Positions 1 through 8,821 of a stretch of DNA of 41,374 nucleotides are shown here, piece after piece. The position numbers and the translations under genes were made by a program. The stretch spans positions 1-41,374 of the forward strand of contig DASWID010000181.1 in the NCBI GenBank assembly GCA_036397855.1, read 5' to 3'. Source of the stretch: Thermodesulfobacteriota bacterium (GTDB taxonomy: Bacteria > Desulfobacterota_D > UBA1144 > Nemesobacterales > CSP1-2). Within the stretch, counting starts at the first letter, position 1. Each line of letters starts with the position of its first letter. A model generated the notes under the pieces. That model was not told where the DNA came from, ran no database searches, and saw only the letters and a list, made by a program, of their open reading frames with translations.

Positions 1-1566
1 TTTGATTATGGATTTCCTTCTTAAGAGACCTATGAGTTGGTCAACCTCGTCTATCTTTAAAAGTTTTGATATTATAAGATAGACCGCTGATGAGCCTAAT
101 AAGGACATTGTCAGGAATAGGATCTTTTCGATTGAGGTTTCGCTACCCGTCCAATTCCCGCGTTTAGATATTTCCCATGCGAGCAGCCCCATTAATATAG
201 ATGCTACTGCAATCTTAATGCAAAGGATAATGGCTTCATTTATATCTATTTTCCCGACTCGCTTATTGAGGATTATGAAAAGAACGGCGAAATTAAACAT
301 AGATGATATTGAGCTTGCCAGCGCGAGTCCGGTGTGTCTCAATCCAAATGTAAATCCAAGCAGATAACCTATGATGGCATTAATGATAAATGCCAAAAAA
401 GCTATTATGACAGGGGTCTTGGTATCCTGCATAGAATAGAATGTTGGGGCAGTAATCCGAATCCCTCCTACGGCCCAAATTCCCACGGCGTATCCTAAAA
501 GGGCCTGGGAGGTATTTATAGTAGACAGATAGGTGAACTCACCCCTCTGGTATAAAAGGTTGCAAATAGGAACTCTGAGGACGATTAGTCCCACCAGGGC
601 CGGAACCATTACAAAGAGCATGAGTCGTAGAGCGTAGGAGTAATTTTCTTTAAAGAGTTCTGTCTCTCCTTTTGATATATGAGAAGAAAGGCTGGGGAGC
701 AAGACCGTAGCGATGGATACTGCAACTATTCCAAGAGGAAATTCAATCAGCCTTTCGGAAAGATAGAGATAAGAGACTGTCCCCTCTGGCATGTAGGATG
801 CATACTGGGTGTTTACGATTATGTTAAGGTTATACACGGCGAGACCGAAGAGCTGAGGTACCATTAGTAATCCAATCCTTTTTACTGCAGGGTGTCGAAA
901 GTTTTTTCTAAATTTGAAAAGAAAATCTCTCTGCTTTAGGAATGGGAGCTGAAACACAAGTTGAATGACTCCGCCAATGATCACTCCTATTGCAAGGGAT
1001 GTAATGGGGACGTTGAGGCTTGTGTGAATAAGGATGACTGTCATCACAATAAATACATTAAAGATCACTGGTGAAAATGCCGGGGCGAAGAAATGCCTGA
1101 GGGAGTTTAATATCCCCATGGAGAGCGCGGACAGGGAAATAAGAAAAATGTATGGGAACATTATGCGGTTCAGCGTGACCGCAAGATGAAATGTTTCACC
1201 CTTAAACCCAGAGGCAAAAAGCTTAATTATGAGAGGAGAAAGTATTATTCCAGCTATTGACACAAGGGCTAGAACAAAAAAGAGCAACGTGAAGGTTATA
1301 TCTGAGATCCTCTTTGTCTCTTCCCTTGACTTGGTTTCGAGATAACTCGTGAAAACCGGTATGAATGAGATAGTTAAAGAGCCTTCCGCAAAAAGCCTTC
1401 TGAGAAGATTTGGTATCCTAAAGGCGACATAGAAGGCGTCTGTCTGGGCTTCTGCCCCGAAGAAATACGTGATTACCATATCCCTTACCAATCCCATGAT
1501 GCGACTCATGAATGTAAGGGACCCTACCAATCCGGCTGAGCGTGTGATCTCGTGTTTGTGACTCAC
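1..1566 (-). CDS. murJ: Lipid II flippase MurJ (MviN family), 3' end cut by window edge
   Basis: The reverse strand is open from a GTG at 1566 to the window edge, about 522 residues, so only a short C-terminal tail is missing compared with the usual 500-530. The N-terminus (ITRSAGLVGSLTFMSRIMGL followed by VRDMVITYFFGA) is the typical MurJ first helix, and PNLLRRLFAEGSL with an upstream AFR is the family signature. The rest is a string of hydrophobic segments, as expected for a 14-helix inner-membrane protein. MurJ moves lipid II across the membrane and so acts directly after MraY and MurG, which are encoded in the nearby dcw cluster. The GTG start is chosen because the next ATG, inside SLTFMSR, would cut into the conserved first helix. 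No convincing ribosome-binding site is visible. The gene is divergent from the metallo-hydrolase gene. Confidence 0.95.
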   Translation of the reverse strand, partial: MSHKHEITRSAGLVGSLTFMSRIMGLVRDMVITYFFGAEAQTDAFYVAFRIPNLLRRLFAEGSLTISFIPVFTSYLETKSREETKRISDITFTLLFFVLALVSIAGIILSPLIIKLFASGFKGETFHLAVTLNRIMFPYIFLISLSALSMGILNSLRHFFAPAFSPVIFNVFIVMTVILIHTSLNVPITSLAIGVIIGGVIQLVFQLPFLKQRDFLFKFRKNFRHPAVKRIGLLMVPQLFGLAVYNLNIIVNTQYASYMPEGTVSYLYLSERLIEFPLGIVAVSIATVLLPSLSSHISKGETELFKENYSYALRLMLFVMVPALVGLIVLRVPICNLLYQRGEFTYLSTINTSQALLGYAVGIWAVGGIRITAPTFYSMQDTKTPVIIAFLAFIINAIIGYLLGFTFGLRHTGLALASSISSMFNFAVLFIILNKRVGKIDINEAIILCIKIAVASILMGLLAWEISKRGNWTGSETSIEKILFLTMSLLGSSAVYLIISKLLKIDEVDQLIGLLRRKSIIK

Positions 1567-1674
1567 TAAGGGGTGTAGTTTATATTAGATGGATGAAAAC
1601 AATCAAGAGAATGTGTTTATTAAATAGTACGCCGTGTTAAGATTTTAGGGCTCAGTAAATTACGGTTCGGGTCA

Positions 1675-2613
1675 ATGTTATATTCGATAAAAGAGGAAAT
1701 GCCGGGTCTTTGGTTCATCGACCTCAAGGTAGACGGGGAGCGCGAATATACCGGTGCTTACGTGTTAAAATCGGGGAAGGGAGTCGCCTTAATTGAAGTC
1801 GGTCCGGCGTCTACATATAAAAAAATACTTGGCGCCTTAGAAGATATTGAACTGGCATTCGAGGACGTGAGATTTATTTTCCTCACACACATACATCTTG
1901 ACCACGCTGGTGCCCTGGGAAATTTAATAAGGCATTTTCCAAATGCAAGCGTCATAGTCCATAAACGGGGGAAAGAGCATCTTATTGATCCTGAAAGTGT
2001 CCTTTGGAATGCATCTAAAAGGGTTCTAGGCTTTGTAGCAGACATATATGGGAAACCCGAGCCAGTCCCGGAAAATAGAATTATCCCCGTGGAAAAAAGG
2101 ATGGACGTTAAGCTTGGCAAAATCTCGTTCGAGATTGTTCCGACGCCGGGACATGCAAGTCATCACGTTTGTATATTTCTTGAGAAAGAAGGAGTTATAT
2201 TCTCCGGTGATGCTGCGGGTATATACATCCCGAGCCTTGATGTTCTCCTTCCGATATCTCCGCCTCCATTCAAACTCGAACTCGCTATAAAATCCATCGA
2301 AACCATGATTTCACTCAACCCCCAATTGATAGGATTTACTCATTTTGATGTTTCGAAAAATGGGTCGCAATTACTTCGGAAGTATCACCGTCAATTAATG
2401 ATATGGTATAGGGAGATTAACCAGCTCGTCGTTAAGGGCACCGAAGATAGAGAAGAGATGTTTGATTTTATCTCAAAAAGAGATAAGGACTTGAAAACGT
2501 TTCTTGAAAGATCCAAATCATTTCCTGGTATAAGGAGAGGGGTCGAGTCAGGGCTAGAGGGGTTTTTGCAACTTGTAAATGAAGAGAAAAACAAGGGTCA
2601 ATTATCGCTATAG
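1675..2613 (+). CDS. Metallo-beta-lactamase-fold hydrolase
   Basis: A protein of 312 residues. The metal-binding motif THIHLDHAG lies near residue 71, a second histidine motif GHASHHV near 161, and the third-site Asp in FSGDAAG near 182. FTHFD near 223 supplies a later histidine. This is the glyoxalase-II/flavoprotein-like branch of the MBL fold, which usually binds two zinc or iron ions and hydrolyses thioesters, lactones or similar bonds. The C-terminal 80 residues are helical and charged, with no further domain I recognise. It stands alone: murJ is divergent on the left, and a repeat region follows on the right. No clear ribosome-binding site precedes the ATG. The substrate cannot be deduced. 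Confidence 0.85.
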   Translation: MLYSIKEEMPGLWFIDLKVDGEREYTGAYVLKSGKGVALIEVGPASTYKKILGALEDIELAFEDVRFIFLTHIHLDHAGALGNLIRHFPNASVIVHKRGKEHLIDPESVLWNASKRVLGFVADIYGKPEPVPENRIIPVEKRMDVKLGKISFEIVPTPGHASHHVCIFLEKEGVIFSGDAAGIYIPSLDVLLPISPPPFKLELAIKSIETMISLNPQLIGFTHFDVSKNGSQLLRKYHRQLMIWYREINQLVVKGTEDREEMFDFISKRDKDLKTFLERSKSFPGIRRGVESGLEGFLQLVNEEKNKGQLSL

Positions 2614-2681
2614 GGTATTACGGAAATTTAACTAGCGAATTCCCTGTTGCTTGGTACATTGTTTCCGTTCTCATTGCGAGC

Positions 2682-2793
2682 GGAAACCTTTAGGTTTCCA
2701 TTCCTTATCTTTTATCTATGCGGGGTTGGAAAACCCCGCCTATCGTTGTTGATGACAGTATTTATTATGGATAGTCGGGACATTCTTGTCCCG
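2682..2793. repeat. Array of three tetraloop hairpins in a repeat-rich gap
   Basis: Three perfect short inverted repeats, each with a 4-nt loop, follow one another. They are GGAAACC/GGTTTCC at 2682-2699, GCGGGGTT/AACCCCGC at 2720-2739 and CGGGACA/TGTCCCG at 2776-2793. None is followed by a run of T, so they are poor terminator candidates. They open the 2614-3157 gap, which otherwise holds the composite repeat at 2831-3033. Small reading frames across this stretch look incidental. Confidence 0.7.
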
Positions 2794-2830
2794 ATAGATT
2801 TCCATGTTATCGATCTTACGGACGACTTAA

Positions 2831-3033
2831 ACGGCATTCCAAAAATTGCGTTAAGAAATTCAGAAACGGAGACGTGAAAAAAAATTTGTGGGTTGCGGCT
2901 GGATTAAATTTTTCAGTCGGAGTTTATGATTTTTAGCAAATTTTTGGGCAGCCTTGATTTTTGCTTCTTTGTATCAAGACAAAGAAGTTAGAAAGGAAAG
3001 TACGATAAATGAAGAAAATACTTTCAAAGATTC
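2831..3033 (+). repeat. Composite dispersed repeat, copy A (inverted relative to 33025-33277)
   Basis: Block 1, 2831-2880, matches the reverse complement of 33228-33277 at 46 of 50 positions by eye. Block 2, 2971-3033, matches the reverse complement of 33025-33089 with a few substitutions and a one-base indel. The order and relative orientation of the blocks are the same in both copies; only the spacer differs. Block 1 reads in frame as a short peptide tail GIPKIALRNSETET and then a stop. A 9-bp-stem hairpin (CTTCTTTGT/ACAAAGAAG, 2964-2987) sits at the start of block 2. Confidence 0.75.
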
Positions 3034-3157
3034 TGCCGTCGAATTACGAGATGCTCTGCCAGTGTTGAAGGAGATTGCTTCGGAACTTTTTCAGTCCGCC
3101 GCAATTGCTCAAGAGTCTGTTTGTTTATGTGCTGATACCCTGCAGCTTTCTGCAGGG

Positions 3158-3367
3158 TTATTTAATTTCGTCAAATTCTATTTCGGACTTCAACTCTTGG
3201 AGTATGCGACTTGCTTCGGAAATCGTATCGTCTGTTGCGGCAACCTTAATTATTCCCTCCTCAGCGTTTTCTGTTCGGGTCCAGGCAATATGAGTGTATG
3301 TGCCGATAATTGATTGAAAATAAACTGTTTGGCTTGGGTTTTTCAGCTTTATAAAGATGTTTGGCAT
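3158..3367 (-). CDS. Small DUF4911-like protein
   Basis: A protein of 69 residues. The core, a hydrophobic start (VYFQSIIGTYTHIAWTR) followed by EEGIIKVAAT and an amphipathic helix ending LQELKSEIEFDEI, resembles the DUF4911 family: about 70 residues, function unknown, found in deltaproteobacteria and Firmicutes. The family assignment is from memory of the pattern. A longer frame on the opposite strand (2954-3313) is judged to be a shadow because it starts inside a repeat and shows no protein-like pattern. The ATG at 3367 is preceded by A/T-rich sequence without a clear ribosome-binding site. The gene is divergent from the mraZ promoter. Confidence 0.5.
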   Translation of the reverse strand: MPNIFIKLKNPSQTVYFQSIIGTYTHIAWTRTENAEEGIIKVAATDDTISEASRILQELKSEIEFDEIK

Positions 3368-3585
3368 ATTTTATATTAAAGGATAAAGGTGTGCAATAAT
3401 CGTCTCAATCATTGTGTTACTAATATTGATTCTGTCAATCTATTGAAGAAATATATAATAATCTTAGCATATTGTAAATAACACTTAATATAAAGTATGT
3501 ATATTGATAGTGCTTCCCATCTGCGGAAATCATCAAAAACCGCTAATAGTTATTAAAAAAATTTTCAAAAATGTCAAGAAGTTAC

Positions 3586-3614
3586 TTGACAAAGTTTATG
3601 GTTTTTTATATAGT
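3586..3614 (+). promoter_or_regulatory. Sigma70-type promoter of the dcw operon
   Basis: TTGACA at 3586-3591, a 17-bp spacer and TATAGT at 3609-3614 make a near-consensus promoter. The transcript should start near 3620, about 54 bases before the mraZ ATG. The first MraZ-type repeat overlaps the last base of the -10 element, so repressor binding here should block RNA polymerase. Confidence 0.8.
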
Positions 3615-3662
3615 GGCATTGTATTGGTATAAAAGTGGTAAGAAGATGGTATAGAGTGGCAT
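3613..3662 (+). promoter_or_regulatory. Probable MraZ operator: five TGG repeats on one helix face
   Basis: TGG triplets occur at 3614, 3625, 3636, 3647 and 3657, spaced 11, 11, 11 and 10 bp. The units are GTGGCAT, TTGGTAT, GTGGTAA, ATGGTAT and GTGGCAT, consensus DTGGYAW. MraZ proteins of Escherichia coli and Mycoplasma bind tandem G-rich direct repeats (TGGG or AAAGTG type) in front of their own gene as oligomeric rings. The array covers the -10 edge to about +40, so negative autoregulation of the cluster is the natural reading. Binding itself is inferred. Confidence 0.75.
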
Positions 3663-3673
3663 AAGGGCCTATC

Positions 3674-4120
3674 ATGTTTCGTGGAAGATTTGGGCATTCA
3701 GTAACCGACAAGGGGCGAGTCAGCGTGCCTTCGAAGTTCAGGGAGGTGGTAAGGGAGAAGTATAACGGTGAGACCCTTATAATTACTAATTTCGATAAGT
3801 GCTTAATCGCGTATCCCCTGAGGGAATGGAATGAGCTTGAGAGGAAGGTTTCCGAGCTTCCCCAGTTTAGACAGGAGGTAATATCATTTCTGAGGTATCT
3901 GATGGGAGGGGCGATAGATTGCTCAGTCGACGGCCAGGGAAGGATACTAATACCACAATCCCTAAGAATCCATGCTCGTATTAACCGGGAGGTAGTGATG
4001 GTTGGTATGCTGACGAAGTTTGAAATATGGGCCAGGGAAGTGTGGGAGGAAGAAGAGTCTATAAAGGCGTATGATGAATTTAAAAGAAGCAGAGAGATTC
4101 TAGCGGCGGAGGGACTATAA
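3674..4120 (+). CDS. mraZ: Transcriptional regulator MraZ
   Basis: 148 residues with two SpoVT/AbrB-type swapped-hairpin halves. Each has the family DxxGR motif: DKGRVSVPSKFRE near residue 12 and DGQGRILIPQSLR near 86. MraZ forms a ring that binds repeats in its own promoter and tunes expression of the dcw cluster. It is the first gene of the cluster, as usual. An AAGGG ribosome-binding site lies about 6 bases before the ATG. Five candidate operator repeats stand just upstream. rsmH follows after 4 bases. Confidence 0.96.
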   Translation: MFRGRFGHSVTDKGRVSVPSKFREVVREKYNGETLIITNFDKCLIAYPLREWNELERKVSELPQFRQEVISFLRYLMGGAIDCSVDGQGRILIPQSLRIHARINREVVMVGMLTKFEIWAREVWEEEESIKAYDEFKRSREILAAEGL

Positions 4121-4124
4121 GAAA

Positions 4125-5084
4125 ATGGAGAGTGCTCTGTTGGAAAGGGAGAATTTGTTTCACAAGTCGGTTATGTCTCAAGAGGTGATCAGTTTCCTCA
4201 ATCCCGGTGCCAATCGCATTTATGTTGATGCGACATTAGGTCTGGGTGGTCACACTGAGAAGATTTTGGAGCATTCTGAACATAGTGCCAGAGTCATCGG
4301 ATTCGATACAGACGCCGAGTCATTGTCGTATGCGAAGAATCGCCTTTCAAAATTTGGTAGCCAGGTGATATTTGCGAATAAAAACTTCATTCAGGTAGAC
4401 AGGGAACTTGAAGCTCTGGGTATTTATAAGGTTGATGGAATTATCGCGGATTTGGGGATTTCTTCTTATCAGATTGAGTTGGGTGGAAGGGGAATGAGTT
4501 TTCTAAGGGATGAACCACTTGACATGAGAATGGATGCTGGACTTAGGTTCACTGCATATAACCTGGTTAATGAATTGGATGCAGAAGAGATCTCAAAGAT
4601 CATAAGAGTTTACGGTGAAGAAAAGTGGGCAAAGAAGATAGCTAGAGAGATAATCAGATCTCGCCACGTAAATCCGATTCGTACCTCTGATCAACTTGCA
4701 AGAATTGTCTCAGATGCTATCCCCAAAAAATTTCATCCCTCTAGAATTCACCCCGCAACAAAAACCTTCCAGGCGCTCAGGATAGTGGTGAATAATGAAT
4801 TGGAAAATCTGAGCATTTTCTTGGAAAAGGCTGTCAATCTTCTTAATGTCGGGGCTCGAATAGTCGTTATTTCATTTCACTCACTTGAGGATAGGATTGT
4901 GAAAAAAACCTTTAAGAGGTTGTCCAATCCTTGTATTTGTCCACCGGGATTGCCCAGGTGTGGATGTGGAAAAAGGTCTTGTATTAAAGTATTGACTCAT
5001 TCTCCTTTAGCTCCAACTATTGAAGAATTAGTCAAAAACCCAAGGGCACGTAGCGCAAAAATGAGAGTAGGAGAGGGTATTTAA
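4125..5084 (+). CDS. rsmH: 16S rRNA (cytosine-1402-N4)-methyltransferase RsmH
   Basis: 319 residues, normal for RsmH (formerly MraW). HKSVMSQEVISFL opens the conserved part, the SAM-binding motif is DATLGLGGHTEKIL near residue 36, and DGIIADLGISSYQ near 104 is the family signature. ALRIVVNNELENL and VVISFHSLEDRIVK are the other characteristic segments. The C-terminal RARSAKMRVGEGI is also typical. It methylates C1402 of 16S rRNA in the decoding centre. Placement between mraZ and ftsL is the standard dcw order. Confidence 0.97.
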   Translation: MESALLERENLFHKSVMSQEVISFLNPGANRIYVDATLGLGGHTEKILEHSEHSARVIGFDTDAESLSYAKNRLSKFGSQVIFANKNFIQVDRELEALGIYKVDGIIADLGISSYQIELGGRGMSFLRDEPLDMRMDAGLRFTAYNLVNELDAEEISKIIRVYGEEKWAKKIAREIIRSRHVNPIRTSDQLARIVSDAIPKKFHPSRIHPATKTFQALRIVVNNELENLSIFLEKAVNLLNVGARIVVISFHSLEDRIVKKTFKRLSNPCICPPGLPRCGCGKRSCIKVLTHSPLAPTIEELVKNPRARSAKMRVGEGI

Positions 5085-5086
5085 TC

Positions 5087-5413
5087 ATGACAAAAACGAG
5101 GAGAGGAAAATCAAAATTAGAGAAGTTCATTTTCTCTACAAAATTCGTGATCTTAGTTGTTTTTATAATTATGCTGTTTCTAGGGTATCTACGTATCAGC
5201 CTTGAGGGAACAAAAATAGGGTATGAGATATCAGTCAACAAGAAAACAGAAGACGAGATCATAGATCAAAAGAGCTTTCTTGAGGCTGAGTACATGACAT
5301 TGAGATCACCCCAAAGGATTGAGGATTTAGCTCGTGAACTAGGATTTAAATATCCTACTCAGGACGATGTTTTCTATATCGAACATGCCACGGTAGTTGG
5401 GGAAAAGAGATAA
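5087..5413 (+). CDS. ftsL: Cell division protein FtsL
   Basis: 108 residues: a basic cytoplasmic head, one membrane helix (FVILVVFIIMLFLGYLRISL, about residues 24-43) and a periplasmic coiled-coil-like part ending in LRSPQRIEDLARELGFKYP, which is the family's C-terminal pattern. FtsL pairs with FtsB and FtsQ and activates FtsWI at the septum. Sequence conservation in FtsL is low, so the call rests on topology, the C-terminal motif and its position between rsmH and ftsI. Its TAA overlaps the ftsI ATG (TAATG). Confidence 0.9.
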   Translation: MTKTRRGKSKLEKFIFSTKFVILVVFIIMLFLGYLRISLEGTKIGYEISVNKKTEDEIIDQKSFLEAEYMTLRSPQRIEDLARELGFKYPTQDDVFYIEHATVVGEKR

Positions 5414-7323
5414 TGAGAAAAAAAAATTCTAAAAGAATCTCCCTAGGAAAAGATTTAACAAAACCTACATCGAAAATATTAATTATTGGGACTTTAATTC
5501 TAATTCTCTTTGCAGTTGTTTCTGTAAAGGCTTTAGACCTTCAAGTTTTGAGTCGTGAGAGGGCGGTTAACCTAGCAAAAAAACAGCACCAAAAGAGTTA
5601 TACCCTGCTTCCAAAAAGGGGGATGATATATGATATAAATAAAAAAGAGCTTGCGATAAATATTGACACTCAATCTATATACGTTAATGCAAAGGACATA
5701 AAAGATCCTGAGGTGTTTTCAAAAAAATTGTCTGAATATCTAAAACTTTCACAAGAAGCTATACTTGATAAAATTAATACAAGAAAACCGTTTGTTTGGA
5801 TAAAAAGGCTCGTCGAGCCAAATATAATAGCAAAAATCAAGAGTGACAATTTCCCAGATTTGGGATTTATTGAAGAGCCAAAGAGGGTGTACCCAAACGG
5901 AACGCTTGTAGGGCAGGTTTTAGGATTCACTAATATTGATTCAAAGGGAATAGAGGGGATAGAGTTCAAATATGATGAGCTACTAACCGGAAAACCAGGG
6001 AAGATTAACGTAAAGAAGGACGCCAGGGGAAGAAAGATAATGAGCACTCCATACTTTCTGGAACCTAGCATATCTGGTTACGATCTTGTACTTACCATAG
6101 ATTCCCAAATTCAGCATATCGTCGAAAAAGAGCTGAAAGAAGGGGTAGAGAAGGCAAAAGCAGATCGAGGAATGGCATTGCTAATGAATTCGGAAACAGG
6201 TGCAATCTTGGCGATGGCTTCCTATCCGTTTTTCGATCCAAACTCTTACAAGGATTCCAATTCTGAGACGAGGAGGAACTTACCCATCTGGTTTTCATTC
6301 GAGCCTGGTTCTACCATGAAGGTTTTTATATTAGCTTCCGCAATGGAGGAGGACAAAGTAAATCCAGACACAAAATTTGACTGCGAGAACGGAAGAAGAA
6401 AGGTTGGACCAGCTATCATAAGAGACGTACACCCCTATGGTGTACTTACCGTGGCTCAAATCTTAGAGAAATCCAGCAATATTTGCGCTTCGAAGATAGG
6501 TGAAACCTTGGGAAGAGAAAAGCTCTATGATCGGCTTAGCAGTTTTGGTTTCGGAAGACAGACTGGAATAGATCTTTCCGGCGAATCTAGCGGAATGATG
6601 ACAAAGTCAAATAGGTGGGGCCCTGTGGAACTTGCCACAATTTCATTTGGTCAAGGGATTGCTGTAACCTCAATCCAGATTGCGGCTGCTCTTTCCGCGA
6701 TCGCAAACGGTGGATATTTAGTTAAGCCGTATATCGTAGAACAGCTTATTAGTCCCGGTGGTAAAGTGGTTACGAAAAATAAACCAGAAGTGCTAGGTAA
6801 GGTGATTTCCTATGATACAGCAGAAAATATTACCCAAATGATGGAGAAGGTTGTAGAATCCGGTACAGGTAAAAACGCTGCAATATCAGGCTACAAAGTG
6901 GCTGGCAAGACGGGTACCGCTCAGGTACCGAATCCCAAGACAGGCGGATACTATGGAAATCGTTTCATGTCTTCTTTTATCGGATTTGGTCCAACCGATG
7001 ATCCAAAGGTTACCCTTGTTGTCATCGTAGAAAATCCTAAAAATGGTTCTTATGGCGGGACGGTGGCGGCGCCCATTTTCAAGGGTATTGTTGAAAAGGT
7101 TCTCTTCTACCTCCGTGTCCCTCCGAGAACTGAGTTTGTAGGGACGAAGGTAATGCCAGATCTACAAGGAAAGAGTCTGAGAGAGATTCTAATATGGTCT
7201 GAGAATGAAGGGGTAGAGGTTAGGATTAAGGGAACTGGTTATGTAACATCTCAGGAACCTAAAGCAGGAGAGGCAATTAAAGAAGGCACGGTTTGCAGAG
7301 TAGATTTTAAGCAATCGATATGA
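5413..7323 (+). CDS. ftsI: Septal transpeptidase FtsI (PBP3) with C-terminal PASTA domain
   Basis: 636 residues. One N-terminal membrane helix (about 23-44) precedes a PBP dimer domain and a transpeptidase domain. The active-site motifs are present: STMK (nucleophile Ser near residue 300), SSN near 353 and KTGT near 499. The last 65 residues (VMPDLQGKSLREILIWSENE and onward) form one PASTA domain, which E. coli FtsI lacks but many Firmicutes and some deltaproteobacterial FtsI proteins have. It cross-links septal peptidoglycan with its partner FtsW, encoded further down the cluster. It overlaps murE by four bases (ATGA). Confidence 0.97.
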   Translation: MRKKNSKRISLGKDLTKPTSKILIIGTLILILFAVVSVKALDLQVLSRERAVNLAKKQHQKSYTLLPKRGMIYDINKKELAINIDTQSIYVNAKDIKDPEVFSKKLSEYLKLSQEAILDKINTRKPFVWIKRLVEPNIIAKIKSDNFPDLGFIEEPKRVYPNGTLVGQVLGFTNIDSKGIEGIEFKYDELLTGKPGKINVKKDARGRKIMSTPYFLEPSISGYDLVLTIDSQIQHIVEKELKEGVEKAKADRGMALLMNSETGAILAMASYPFFDPNSYKDSNSETRRNLPIWFSFEPGSTMKVFILASAMEEDKVNPDTKFDCENGRRKVGPAIIRDVHPYGVLTVAQILEKSSNICASKIGETLGREKLYDRLSSFGFGRQTGIDLSGESSGMMTKSNRWGPVELATISFGQGIAVTSIQIAAALSAIANGGYLVKPYIVEQLISPGGKVVTKNKPEVLGKVISYDTAENITQMMEKVVESGTGKNAAISGYKVAGKTGTAQVPNPKTGGYYGNRFMSSFIGFGPTDDPKVTLVVIVENPKNGSYGGTVAAPIFKGIVEKVLFYLRVPPRTEFVGTKVMPDLQGKSLREILIWSENEGVEVRIKGTGYVTSQEPKAGEAIKEGTVCRVDFKQSI

Positions 7324-8810
7324 TTTTGAATGAGCTAACCGTAGGGGTGAAAATTAAAAAGTTACTCGGGTCCGAAAATGTAAGAATTTTAGGGATTACG
7401 CATGATTCTAATCAAGTGAGTGAAGGTTTCTTATTCGCGGCGATCAAAGGTGAAAGTACCGATGGCCATAGATTCATAGGACAGGCCGTCGATAGAGGGG
7501 CAAGGGCGCTTCTGGTTGAAACTATAGATGGGATTGATTTGAGGGATGTTTCTGTAATTCTGGTCGAAGATTCTAGATCTTCACTCGCTCAAATATCCTC
7601 AAACTTTTATGATCATCCTACAAAGGAACTTAAACTCGTAGGAATTACCGGTACGAACGGAAAGACGACGACAACATATCTCCTCGAATCAATATTACAG
7701 CAGGAGAAGAGGAACGTAGGTGTAATCGGGACAGTTGAGCACAGATATCAAGGGGAAAAGATTACATCTAATATGACTACTCCAGAATCCATCGACTTGA
7801 TGGCGTTGTTAAGAGATATGCGAAAAGCAGGCGTCGAATATGTGGTCATGGAGGTATCCTCACATGCATTGGACAAGAAAAGGGTTTTAGGTTGTCATTT
7901 CGATGCAGCCGTGTTCACTAATCTATCTCAGGATCATCTTGATTATCATAAGACATTAGATAATTACTTTATGACTAAGAAGAGTTTATTTACCGAAGTA
8001 CTTAAAAGAAGTGATAAGAGGCCGATTAGCTCTGTTATTAATGTCGATGATCCATACGGGAGGAAGCTCATTGAAGAGTCAGCAGGTAACATTATTTCAT
8101 ATTCCATTGAAGATAGACATGCAACCGTTTTTGCGGATGAAATAAAATTGACAAATGAGGGGATTGTGTCACGAGTAAGAACGCCCTGGGGAAGGATTGA
8201 TATAAAATCCAATCTTCTAGGCAGGCATAATCTTTCTAATATCCTTGCTGCGACAGCGAGCGCTCTTTCTCTAGGTGTGTCTTCAGGTTCGATTGAGAAG
8301 GGGGTTTCAAGCTTATCGTCGATTCCAGGTAGACTCGAAAGGGTGGATAACAAACTTGGGATTACCATCCTTGTAGATTACGCACACACGCCGGATGCCC
8401 TAAAGAACGTTCTCCAAGTCGCAAGACCCCTCACGAAAGGTAAACTAATACTCGTATTTGGATGTGGCGGTGACAGGGATCCCATGAAAAGACCGATAAT
8501 GGGGCGGATTGGTAGAGAGCTTTCAGATATACTAATTGTGACATCGGATAACCCTCGAACCGAATCTCCCGAGAAGATAATAGAAGATATTGAAATTGGC
8601 TTGTTTGAAGAAGGATTCAGAGAGAAAACATATTTCAGAATGATTGATAGGCGCAGTGCAATAGAGAAAGCGATTGAAATTGCATCTGAAGGCGATAGTG
8701 TGCTTATAGCGGGCAAGGGACATGAGAACTACCAGATTGTTGGGAAAAAGAAAAATCCGTTTGATGATAGAGAAGTCGCAAGAAATAAGATTAAAGAAAT
8801 GATTGGGTGA
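7320..8810 (+). CDS. murE: UDP-MurNAc-tripeptide synthetase MurE, meso-DAP adding
   Basis: 496 residues with the three Mur-ligase domains. The ATP loop GITGTNGKTTTTYLL lies near residue 110, and VMEVSSHAL and FTNLSQDHLDYH are characteristic central-domain segments. TSDNPRTESPE near residue 406 contains the DNPR motif that marks ligases adding meso-diaminopimelate rather than lysine, so this cell should have Gram-negative-type A1-gamma peptidoglycan. It acts in the cytoplasm after MurD. The start codon overlaps the ftsI stop. Confidence 0.97.
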   Translation: MILNELTVGVKIKKLLGSENVRILGITHDSNQVSEGFLFAAIKGESTDGHRFIGQAVDRGARALLVETIDGIDLRDVSVILVEDSRSSLAQISSNFYDHPTKELKLVGITGTNGKTTTTYLLESILQQEKRNVGVIGTVEHRYQGEKITSNMTTPESIDLMALLRDMRKAGVEYVVMEVSSHALDKKRVLGCHFDAAVFTNLSQDHLDYHKTLDNYFMTKKSLFTEVLKRSDKRPISSVINVDDPYGRKLIEESAGNIISYSIEDRHATVFADEIKLTNEGIVSRVRTPWGRIDIKSNLLGRHNLSNILAATASALSLGVSSGSIEKGVSSLSSIPGRLERVDNKLGITILVDYAHTPDALKNVLQVARPLTKGKLILVFGCGGDRDPMKRPIMGRIGRELSDILIVTSDNPRTESPEKIIEDIEIGLFEEGFREKTYFRMIDRRSAIEKAIEIASEGDSVLIAGKGHENYQIVGKKKNPFDDREVARNKIKEMIG

Positions 8811-8821
8811 ACTATTAAATT

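Noticed and set aside
2647-2877. 76-residue frame on the plus strand
   Set aside because: It runs through the three hairpins. Only its last residues match the repeat copy at 33228-33277, so it is treated as part of the repeat and not as a gene.
2954-3313. 119-residue frame on the plus strand beginning at TTG
   Set aside because: It begins inside the composite repeat, is rich in cysteine without pattern, and overlaps a more protein-like frame on the other strand.
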